A stretch of 64,000 bases of DNA from NCBI RefSeq assembly GCF_900109495.1, contig NZ_FOAA01000011.1, forward strand, positions 57,036 to 121,035, read 5' to 3'. Both the position numbers and the translations under genes were made by a program. The DNA is from Ectothiorhodospira marina. Its GTDB lineage: Bacteria > Pseudomonadota > Gammaproteobacteria > Ectothiorhodospirales > Ectothiorhodospiraceae. The notes beneath the pieces are model-generated. The model searched no databases, was not told where the DNA came from, and worked only from the letters and a program-made list of their open reading frames with translations. Shown here piece by piece: positions 57,944-64,000 of the stretch (positions are counted from its first letter, which is position 1; each line of letters opens with the position of its first letter).

Positions 57944-58236
57944 TCCAGCTCCGCCGAGCCGGCCAACATTGCCGGGTCACCCTCGGCGAGGCCGGTGATC
58001 TGGTATTCACCCTGCACAATGATCCGGAGATGCTCGCCCAGATGTTTGAGCAGGATGACGTGCCGTCGTCCCACCCAACCACGCTGCAGGTGAAACTTGT
58101 GAGCGGCCAGGCGGATCGGTACGTGTTCGTGGACGGGCCCCTGCCGGGTGTGACCGGCTATTTTGTCCGTGACGGCCACGGCCGGGCACAGGCGCTGCAT
58201 CTTTTCGGGCGCCGACTGCCGCTTCGGGAGCTGTGA
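57874..58236 (+). pseudogene. Coding-like fragment without start, possible frameshift partner
   Basis: An open frame of 120 codons with strong GC-rich third positions but no usable start until 58030. It reads VTLGEAGDLVFTLHNDPEML... and GYFVRDGHGRAQALHLFGRRLPLREL. The end recalls the C-terminal beta domain of serine hydrolases (beta-lactamase-like), which is a weak resemblance. A one-base shift in the overlap 57874-57943 would join it to the exported protein before it. Confidence 0.45.
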
Positions 58237-58277
58237 TTGCCGTGTTGATGGGGAGGAGACCTGAAGGAGAGCCACCC

Positions 58278-58817
58278 ATGAAATTTTCGCAAGCATTCAA
58301 AGGGCGGGAGCAGGACATCATTGATCTGTTCCATGCAACCTTTGCCCGCGCCGAGGGCGCGGAGGAGGGCGCATTGATCGGCAATCTGGTCCGCCATCAG
58401 ATGGCCGACACCGCCGAGCCGGATCTGCATGTCTTCCTCGCCGAGATGGATCGAGCCATTGTTGGCGGGGCGATCTTTTCCCGGCTGACCTACGATCAGG
58501 ATGACCGGTCCGTGTTCATCCTTGCGCCGGTGGCCGTTGCGAGCGAGTGGCAGGGGCAGGGTGTCGGCCAGAAACTCCTGGCCCATGGCTTGGAAGCGCT
58601 GAGGAACGCCGGGGTTGACGTGGTCCTGACCTATGGTGATCCGAGCTACTATTCGCGTGTCGGCTTCAAGCCCATCACCGAGTCGCTGGCCCCGGCGCCC
58701 TTTGAATTGAAGCAGCCCGAAGGCTGGGTGGGACAATCCCTGACGGGTGGGGAGATGGTGCCTTTCAAGGAGGCGCCGCGCTGTATCCCGGCGCTCAATG
58801 ATCCTGTCTTCTGGTAA
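58278..58817 (+). CDS. GNAT-family N-acetyltransferase (YhbS-like)
   Basis: A 179-residue enzyme. The ATG at 58278 follows AAGGAG at 8 bases, which rules out the longer frame. The acetyl-CoA loop is LAPVAVASEWQGQGVGQKLLAHGLEAL (Q/RxxGxG/A), followed by VVLTYGDPSYYSRVGFKPI, a pattern of the YhbS group. The C-terminus (GGEMVPFKEAPRCIPAL) is also typical of that group. The acceptor is unknown. Confidence 0.9.
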   Translation: MKFSQAFKGREQDIIDLFHATFARAEGAEEGALIGNLVRHQMADTAEPDLHVFLAEMDRAIVGGAIFSRLTYDQDDRSVFILAPVAVASEWQGQGVGQKLLAHGLEALRNAGVDVVLTYGDPSYYSRVGFKPITESLAPAPFELKQPEGWVGQSLTGGEMVPFKEAPRCIPALNDPVFW

Positions 58818-58907
58818 GGACGCTCACATCCAAGCGATCCATACTGCGGCCGGATCGACCAACTGCATGTATCCTGCGTGCGATGTGGGTCGACAGGAGG
58901 AATCGCC

Positions 58908-59348
58908 GTGTTCGAGTTGGATGAACGTCTGGAGGCGGACAGCGTGGCAGTGGGAACGCGGGATGGCTGCCTGGTGAGGCTGTTTCGGGACGCGCGCTAT
59001 CCCTGGCTGCTGGTGATCCCGGCGATGGGCTGCTTCCGCGAGTGGTGGGAACTCGCGCCGGGTCAGCGCATGGCGGTGGACGGGGTGCTTGCCGAGTGTG
59101 CCCGTGTGCTGTCACTCCTGCCCGGCGTTGAAAAGACCAACCTTGCGACGCTGGGTAATCTGGTGCCCCAGTTGCACTGGCATGTGGTGGGGCGCCACAC
59201 GGGTGATCCCGCCTGGCCGGGGCCGGTCTGGGGGCACGGTGATCCGCAGCCTTACGATCCTGGGGAGCAGGCGGACCTGGTGGCCCATCTGCGCAGCGCG
59301 CTGGATCTTCATGCTGCTGACCAGATTGGATCACACTGCGTGCGATAG
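58908..59348 (+). CDS. HIT-family protein (histidine triad hydrolase)
   Basis: A 146-residue protein starting at GTG 58908 with AGGAGG upstream. It has LDERLEADSVAVG at the N-terminus, DARYPWLLVIPA in the nucleotide pocket and the histidine triad QLHWHVVGRH at about residue 87, matching the HxHxH active site. HIT proteins hydrolyse nucleotide phosphoramidates or dinucleotides. Substrate unknown. It is the last ordinary gene before the degraded region. Confidence 0.88.
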   Translation: MFELDERLEADSVAVGTRDGCLVRLFRDARYPWLLVIPAMGCFREWWELAPGQRMAVDGVLAECARVLSLLPGVEKTNLATLGNLVPQLHWHVVGRHTGDPAWPGPVWGHGDPQPYDPGEQADLVAHLRSALDLHAADQIGSHCVR

Positions 59349-59423
59349 GCCGGCTCGCTCAACACAGCGCCTGTTCGACCAGGTTAAACCCAAGAGAGGT
59401 CGGCTGCGATCGCAGAGGAACTG

Positions 59424-59627
59424 ATGGCGGAACACGACGCCCGACCGTACATGGGTGTCGTGGACGACCATCGAAATAATGTCATGAATCCGTGCCAGAC
59501 AATCCTTGCCATCGATGCCGCCTGGACACCTACCAGCGCCGGGCGCACAGTGCCCCTGGGTGATGAGGATGCGGCGATCTGGTGTCCGAGGGATGTGGTG
59601 CGCACTGAGCCCGCCCTTGGAGGCTGA
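59424..59627 (+). pseudogene. Fragment with DUF429-like start
   Basis: A 67-codon frame in a degraded stretch. Its middle, QTILAIDAAWTPTSAG, looks like the start of DUF429 proteins (predicted RNase H-like), but the rest of that family is missing. The preceding residues (AIAEELMAEHDARPYMGVVDD) look like the end of another unrecognised protein. It is probably a fusion of two remnants rather than a working gene. Confidence 0.5.
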
Positions 59628-59630
59628 GCG

Positions 59631-59814
59631 ATGGACAGACAGTGTGCCCTTGACCTGCTGAGCCGCAGCAAGCCTGAGTTGCAGGCCCGTTTCGGCGTGA
59701 CCCGGCTGGCCCTGTTCGGCTCCACAGCCCGTGATACCACTTCACAGTGGCAGTGATGTCGATGTGCTGGTGGCCTTCGACGGTCCTGCTACCTCCAACC
59801 GTTATTTCGGCGTG
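59631..59814 (+). pseudogene. Frameshifted, truncated MNT-type nucleotidyltransferase
   Basis: Begins MDRQCALDLLSRSKPELQARFGVTRLALFGSTARD, a typical MNT nucleotidyltransferase start with the GS catalytic motif, and hits a TGA at 59754. In the next frame from 59743 it resumes HSGSDVDVLVAFDGP, the DxD metal site, so there is a single frameshift near 59742. It stops matching at about 59814, where sequence copied from the Rpn gene begins. MNT proteins usually pair with HEPN toxins; none is seen here. Confidence 0.8.
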
Positions 59815-59911
59815 CCCGCTGGGAGAGCAACACGCGCCGTATTCATTCCACGAAGGCCTGGTGCGGGCCCGTCTGCTCGGGTGCCTTGAGCCAGTCGACC
59901 AGCTTGCCCAA
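59812..59911 (-). pseudogene. Partial Rpn-family nuclease copy (about 100 bp)
   Basis: About 100 bp matching 62775-62874 inside the intact Rpn gene at 90 of 99 positions by my count. It encodes the same internal peptide region (GKLVDWLKAPEQTG...IRRVLL). It is joined on one side to the nucleotidyltransferase remnant and on the other to the MqsA remnant, so it is a fragment left by recombination rather than a gene. Confidence 0.85.
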
Positions 59912-60054
59912 AACTCGATCTCCCCACACTGGTCACAGAACCAACCGCGTACGTTGCCCACCTCTTGGGTGAGCCCGTCCAGGCTGGCCTTCACAGTGCG
60001 TGTTTCGAGATTCATCTGCCCGGTTTCGCAAAGTGTGCAGGTTCGATTGGTCAT
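59911..60054 (-). pseudogene. mqsA: MqsA-family antitoxin, N-terminal zinc domain only
   Basis: 48 codons beginning MTNRTCTLCETGQM and ending WFCDQCGEIEF; the four cysteines (6, 9, 40, 43) match the YgiT/MqsA zinc domain. The DNA-binding half that should follow is gone, replaced by Rpn-gene sequence. Its start overlaps the stop region of the mqsR remnant (TAGTGATGACC), the normal operon order of mqsRA. Confidence 0.8.
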
Positions 60055-60056
60055 CA

Positions 60057-60215
60057 CTATCGCCTCTTGAATGAAATCACAATAGCTCCGTCAGAGCGAA
60101 GAGTGAATTTCACGTAGGCATCACCTGCTGGGGTTGGAACGTGGTATACGTCCTGCCATATTTGGTGATCCCTATATGTCGTCATGCTCTTGTGGAACAT
60201 TGGGCGTTCCACTTT
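60057..60215 (-). pseudogene. mqsR: MqsR-family toxin, C-terminal half only
   Basis: An open frame of about 53 codons without a start, reading FHKSMTTYRDHQIWQDVY then GDAYVKFTLRSDGAIVISFKRR. E. coli MqsR has FYKSMTTYSDHTIWQDVY and ends VSFKEK at the same place. The N-terminal half of this mRNA interferase is missing; the break near 60205-60215 is where the helicase gene begins to overlap it in another frame. Confidence 0.85.
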
Positions 60216-62401
60216 TCATCCGCGTGCCCGGCAGCCGCCATCAAAGTCGTTTTCAATTCGTACCCCATGGCCCGATACCCTCGCTGGCGCCTGGCCCACA
60301 TGCGGGCGAGCTGGGGCTGATCGATCTCGGCGTAGTCGTGGATCCGCACATCCCTTTTTTCGGCATGCTCTCGGTGCAAGCGCCCGGCATATTGCTGCAG
60401 GGTGCCTTTCCAGGAGATGGGCATGGCCAGTACCAGGGTATCGAGCGGCGGATGATCGAAGCCTTCACCGATCAGGCGACCGGTGGCCAGCAATACCCTG
60501 GGCGTGGATTCGTCCAGTGATTCCAGTTCGGCAAACACCGCCGTGCGCTGTTTCCTCGACAGGCGGCCATGCAGCACGAAAACATGTTCGATTTCATTCC
60601 CCAATGCCCCCCGCAATAACGGCAGATGGTCTGTTCGCTCGGTGAGCACCAGCACTTTGCGTCCTTCCCGGTAGGCGGCCAGCACATCCTCAGCGATGCA
60701 CCGGTTGCGTGCATCATCAGTGATCAGGGTGCGGAATACGTCCTGTATGGGGGAGTCTGGCGCCAGTTCCGGTGCGGGTAGCATTTTCGGCCAGACTTCG
60801 AGCCTTTTTGGACCCGTTTCGGGTCTGCTGGCGGTGTGCCTGATGGGGCCGCACTGCATGAAAATGATGGGGTGATGGCCATCGCGTCGAACGGGGGTGG
60901 CCGTCAGACCCACCACGTATTTCGCCCTGGCCTGCTTGAGTATCGACTCGAAGGAGAAGGCTGACAGGTGGTGGCATTCATCAATGATGATCTGGGTGTA
61001 CTGGTCCAGGAACTCGCCCAGGTCTTCACGGCGTGTCAGTGATTGCATGACGGCGATGTCGATCTGGCCAGAGGGCCTTTTCTTGCCCCCGCCAATGACA
61101 CCCAGTCCCCCTTTGGGAAGATCCAGGAATCCGCCCAGACGCTCTTGCCACTGACGGAGTAATTCCGTGCGATGCACCAGTACCAGGGTGCTGACCTTTC
61201 GCCGGGCGATCATGGCGGCGGCAGTCACGGTCTTGCCGAAGGCCGTCGGCGCACAGAGTACGCCGAATTCGTGTTGGATCATCTCCCGCATGGCTGCCTT
61301 CTGATCCGGGCGCAAGGTGCCGGTGAACCTGGCCTTCACTTTCTGCCCGGCAAGGCGTTCATCCTGCAACTCTGGATGGATCTGGTTCTGTTGCAATAGG
61401 GCCAGCACAGCTTCAAGGCAGCCGCGCGGGAGGGCTACATGCCGGGGGAGATTCTCTGCGCAGCCGATGATGCGCGGTTTGTTCCACACTGGCAGGCGCA
61501 TGGACTGCGCCTTGTAGAATTCCGGATTCTGGAAGGCGGCGAGGCGGATCAGTCGATTGGCCAGGGGTTGTGGCAGGTCTGCCTTGGCGATGAAGATCTG
61601 GTTGGCCAGTACCAGCGGGAGCGAGTCCGGTAGTGGGCCGCTCATCAGGGAGGGTGTCGAAGAGGGGCGTTCCCAGGGTGCGCTCTCTTCTTCCTCTGAG
61701 GTGAAGGCCACATCCAGCGGGTTGCGACCGTCGCTGGCCCGCAGGAGGGCCTTCTCCATGTCCTGATGGGACATGGGTTGCACGGATGCCAGAAAGGCCC
61801 ACTGATCCGGATAGGGTTGCAGGTGTTCATCCACGAACACACTGCGATCCAGATCCCTGTGTTGTTTCTGCAGGGGCAGTGCGATCAGGTTGCCGAAGCC
61901 ACCTTTGGGCATGGTGTCCTGATTGGGGAAGAGACGGTCGTAGCTGGCCAACGACAACTGCCGGGTGCGGTGACAGGTGTGACTGATCAGGGCAGCCCCC
62001 AGTTGCCTGGCCTCGCGGGCTGGAATCGGCTCGGCAAAAAAGATCCAGATATGAGCGCCGTTCCCCGATCGAGATATTTCTAGTGCGGCCGGGAGACCCA
62101 GATCCTGGCAGGTATGCATGAACGCCCTGGCATCTTCCCGCCAGTCGGGCCCATCGAGGTCAGCCGCAAGAAAGAAACAGCGGTCATTGCTCAGGAGCGG
62201 GTAGACGCCGATGGTTTGCCTTCCGGCCAGGTGGTCATAGATGACCTGATCGGTCACCGGCAACAGTTGACGGTGACTGCAGTCGCTGCATTTCACTCTG
62301 GGTTTGTGGCATGGGATGCCATGGCGGCTCAGTAGATCCTTGAGGCGAGCGTTTTCTTCACGTAACCGCCATAACTCCTCTTGTTCGCCCTCAGCGACCA
62401 T
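60182..62401 (-). CDS. AEP primase-helicase fusion (TOTE conflict-system type)
   Basis: A 739-residue protein; ATG 62401 behind AGAGGAG. An N-terminal coiled coil and a Cys-rich patch (KCSDCSH) precede a primase-polymerase domain of the archaeo-eukaryotic type (metal motif FLAADLDG, Asp81/Asp83, and SGNGAHIWIFF with His117). Then follows a superfamily 2 helicase: Walker A APTAFGKT (Lys390), DECHH (about 474), GLTATPVRRDG and a C-terminal RecA domain with GRLIGEGFDHPPLD. This layout is that of proteins grouped as TOTE conflict systems, thought to act against invading DNA. The last eight or so residues come from mqsR DNA read in another frame, so the original C-terminus may be altered. Confidence 0.8.
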   Translation of the reverse strand: MVAEGEQEELWRLREENARLKDLLSRHGIPCHKPRVKCSDCSHRQLLPVTDQVIYDHLAGRQTIGVYPLLSNDRCFFLAADLDGPDWREDARAFMHTCQDLGLPAALEISRSGNGAHIWIFFAEPIPAREARQLGAALISHTCHRTRQLSLASYDRLFPNQDTMPKGGFGNLIALPLQKQHRDLDRSVFVDEHLQPYPDQWAFLASVQPMSHQDMEKALLRASDGRNPLDVAFTSEEEESAPWERPSSTPSLMSGPLPDSLPLVLANQIFIAKADLPQPLANRLIRLAAFQNPEFYKAQSMRLPVWNKPRIIGCAENLPRHVALPRGCLEAVLALLQQNQIHPELQDERLAGQKVKARFTGTLRPDQKAAMREMIQHEFGVLCAPTAFGKTVTAAAMIARRKVSTLVLVHRTELLRQWQERLGGFLDLPKGGLGVIGGGKKRPSGQIDIAVMQSLTRREDLGEFLDQYTQIIIDECHHLSAFSFESILKQARAKYVVGLTATPVRRDGHHPIIFMQCGPIRHTASRPETGPKRLEVWPKMLPAPELAPDSPIQDVFRTLITDDARNRCIAEDVLAAYREGRKVLVLTERTDHLPLLRGALGNEIEHVFVLHGRLSRKQRTAVFAELESLDESTPRVLLATGRLIGEGFDHPPLDTLVLAMPISWKGTLQQYAGRLHREHAEKRDVRIHDYAEIDQPQLARMWARRQRGYRAMGYELKTTLMAAAGHADEKWNAQCSTRA

Positions 62402-62486
62402 CAACTCCTCTTCACCGGCATATTGGTGGCGATTATCCCGGACGGATGCGGTCTGATCACGATCCCGTACAAGGGTACGATGGAAC

Positions 62487-63452
62487 TCAGTGTCTGGGCG
62501 TTTCGCTCAGCAAGGCTTCAAGCGTCTCTGCCTCCAGGATGGCGTCAGCCCAGGTTTCCAGTTGGTCGGGGCCGGCTTGGTCGAGCCGGGTCTGCGCCCA
62601 TGTGGGGATCGCGCCGTACTTCTTGACGATCAGACGGGCCAGCATGCGACGAGTGCCTTGCTCAAGCCCCTCCTGGCGCCAGCGTTCCGGCCATTTCTTG
62701 ATGCGTTCAGCCAACATGGTGTGTACCTCATGCAGTTCCTGTAAATCGTTCAGTTCGGGCAACTCCATGCCGGGTGCCCGATGGGGGAGCAGCACGCGCC
62801 GTATCCAGACCACGAAGGCCCGGCGCAGGCCCGTCTGCTCGGGTGCCTTGAGCCAGTCGACCAGCTTGCCCAGGACATTGAGCATTTCCTGCTCGTCACG
62901 GTTGTTCTCCAGCCGGAAGAGGGCGGCGACCGCATTGCGTGCCGGCTCCGACCAGGCCGGGTCGTTGACGATGGCCCCCTCGTCCAGCAGGAGATAGCCA
63001 AGGGCAGGGCGGTAGCGCTCCAATCCTCCCGGTACCTGTTCGACCAGATCGGCGATATCAGGTGCCGCACGCCAGCGTTCCTCTCCATTGTAGAGCACCA
63101 CCGGCAGGACAGGCGGCAGCTTGCCGCTGGGCGTCAGTTTGTTCTGGCGGATCAGGTCCTGGTAGAGCAGTCCCACATAGCTCATGATGCGCACCGCCAT
63201 GAACCGGTCCACGCTGCTTTGAAATTCCAGCAGCAGGTATACATAGAGCCAGTCTCCTCCCCAGCGGATGCGCCAGATGATGTCATCCTCACGATCGCGC
63301 AGCTCGTCGGTCACATAGGAGCCGCTGACCTTCTCCAGGCTGGTGAAATCGAGCTGTTCCACCCAGGCTTCCTTGACGAAGCCGGTCAGCAGGTCGCGAA
63401 CCATGCGTGGGTGAGAGAAGAGCAGCTTGTAGCTGTTGTCGTGATGGGTCAT
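62487..63452 (-). CDS. Rpn-family recombination-promoting nuclease / putative transposase (PD-(D/E)XK)
   Basis: A 321-residue protein starting MTHHDNSYKLLFSHPRMVRDLLTGFV, the signature of the Rpn/Transposase_31 group. The nuclease core is DREDDIIWRIRWGGDWLYVYLLLEFQSSVD, with the metal Asp and the E-x-Q pair. The C-terminal region (about 230-321) is helical and charged, as in DUF4351-like tails. It lies 86 bp upstream of the primase-helicase on the same strand. Rpn nucleases promote recA-independent recombination and have recently been linked to phage defence. Confidence 0.9.
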   Translation of the reverse strand: MTHHDNSYKLLFSHPRMVRDLLTGFVKEAWVEQLDFTSLEKVSGSYVTDELRDREDDIIWRIRWGGDWLYVYLLLEFQSSVDRFMAVRIMSYVGLLYQDLIRQNKLTPSGKLPPVLPVVLYNGEERWRAAPDIADLVEQVPGGLERYRPALGYLLLDEGAIVNDPAWSEPARNAVAALFRLENNRDEQEMLNVLGKLVDWLKAPEQTGLRRAFVVWIRRVLLPHRAPGMELPELNDLQELHEVHTMLAERIKKWPERWRQEGLEQGTRRMLARLIVKKYGAIPTWAQTRLDQAGPDQLETWADAILEAETLEALLSETPRH

Positions 63453-63687
63453 GGAGATAGGCGGTCTGGATCATCCGGTGTAATGAATGGGGCCATGATG
63501 AGGATACCCCAAAGGTGCGTCGAGATCCTCGAATGGAAACGTATCCGGAGCCGGTGATTTCACAATGTTCACAGGCTGTTCTGATGGATTTTTGTGGTGC
63601 CGTGAAGGGTCGGAAGCTGGGGTGGGCGCAGAGGGCAGAACTCGTTTTTGGGGCCTGCATAGCGTGCCCAGGATTGTGCCGCGCTAG
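63453..63687. other. 235-bp gap between the Rpn gene and the DinB fragment
   Basis: No gene is convincing. A 63-codon frame on the plus strand (63515-63706) has no ribosome site and no recognised motif. The stretch is poorer in GC than the housekeeping part of the window. Confidence 0.5.
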
Positions 63688-63903
63688 AGCGAGTGTCGCA
63701 CACTGACCCGGGACCACACGCTGCGCGAGCCCATTGATGCGCAGGCGGATCTGCTGGTCGCCAGCCGGGAGTGCCTGCGCCGGGCGCCTCTGGATCGGCC
63801 GTTGCGACTGCTGGGTGTGCGCATGAGTGCCCTGGTGCCGGTTGCCGGTGTCGCTGAAAATCCTGGAGTCTGGGAGCAGGGCGAGTTGGCCTTCGACGAG
63901 TGA
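63688..63903 (+). pseudogene. dinB: DinB (DNA polymerase IV) C-terminal fragment
   Basis: An open frame without a start reads LTRDHTLREPIDAQADLLVASRECL then PLRLLGVRMSALV, the little-finger end of DNA polymerase IV, which binds the clamp and DNA. The palm and finger domains are absent; the frame opens after a TAG at 63685. It ends with a natural stop (AFDE then TGA). The last 97 bases of the window after it show nothing I recognise. Confidence 0.75.
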
Positions 63904-64000
63904 AACTGACGGCCTGCTACCCAACGCCCCGCGAAGGCGACAACCGTGGCAGCAGGAGCCCACTTTGAGCGCGCCACTGGCCGTGCTCTATTGGAAAGCG

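Noticed and set aside
57868..58296. A 142-codon minus-strand frame opposite the possible frameshifted gene
   Set aside because: Third-position GC and residue pattern favour the plus-strand frame, and no ribosome site or family was seen on the minus strand.
59530..60057. A single 175-residue minus-strand protein starting with the MqsA zinc domain
   Set aside because: Only its first 48 residues make sense. The rest is the partial Rpn copy and nucleotidyltransferase DNA read in a wrong frame, so I list remnants instead.
63515..63706. A 63-codon frame upstream of the DinB fragment
   Set aside because: No ribosome site, no motif, and it does not connect in frame with the DinB fragment.

Overview
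The window is 64 kb of GC-rich chromosome from a gammaproteobacterium. Gene order points to the Pseudomonas/Chromatiales side of the class: leuCDB-asd-fimV-truA-trpFBA-accD-folC-dedD-cvpA-purF, epmB/efp-epmA, lptFG and xerD-dsbC. A cowN-like gene behind a sigma54/NifA-type promoter suggests a nitrogen fixer, and an Ectothiorhodospiraceae-like purple or haloalkaliphilic sulfur bacterium is my guess. That placement is inference. I saw no rRNA, tRNA or CRISPR array.

Layout. 1-6.4 kb, minus strand: an EAL/HDOD signalling protein cut by the window edge, cowN, valS, holC and pepA. 6.6-14.9 kb: lptF-lptG (lipopolysaccharide export), an RDD membrane protein, a PilZ protein, an nfeD-slipin-xerD set with overlapping genes, dsbC and a cnoX-like thioredoxin. 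15-20.8 kb: parE and parC (topoisomerase IV) with a small membrane gene between them, then htpX behind an excellent sigma32 promoter match. 20.9-24.9 kb, minus strand: a FimX-like REC-PAS-GGDEF-EAL protein and a PilZ-like protein, probably a c-di-GMP/type IV pilus pair. 25-28.6 kb: the whole EF-P activation set (epmB, efp, epmA) and psd. 28.6-33.6 kb: prmB, hemN, aroC and an MFS transporter. 33.6-54.1 kb: a long plus-strand housekeeping block for leucine, aspartate-semialdehyde, tryptophan, fatty acid, folate and purine synthesis, with fimV, a Dps gene, an L,D-transpeptidase and malate synthase G.

54.1-59.3 kb is more accessory: a YefM/RelE-type toxin-antitoxin pair, a three-gene radical-SAM cluster of the ArsS type with its two partner transferases, a small secreted protein beside a broken gene, a GNAT acetyltransferase and a HIT-family protein. 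59.35-64 kb is a gene graveyard around two intact accessory genes. The intact genes are a primase-helicase fusion of the type placed in TOTE conflict systems and an Rpn-family PD-(D/E)XK nuclease. Around them lie a DUF429-like fragment, a frameshifted MNT nucleotidyltransferase, a second partial Rpn copy, an mqsRA toxin-antitoxin operon truncated at both ends, and a DinB C-terminal fragment.

Two repeat families recur between genes. One is a CCCTCACCCC...CCTCTCCC palindromic family at six sites. The other is a perfect 32-bp inverted repeat built on GGGGACAGACCCC. The strongest new observations are the NifA/sigma54 architecture in front of cowN, the sigma32 promoter of htpX, the mosaic of defence and toxin-antitoxin debris at the right end, and a 10-G run inside fimV that could act as a slippage switch.
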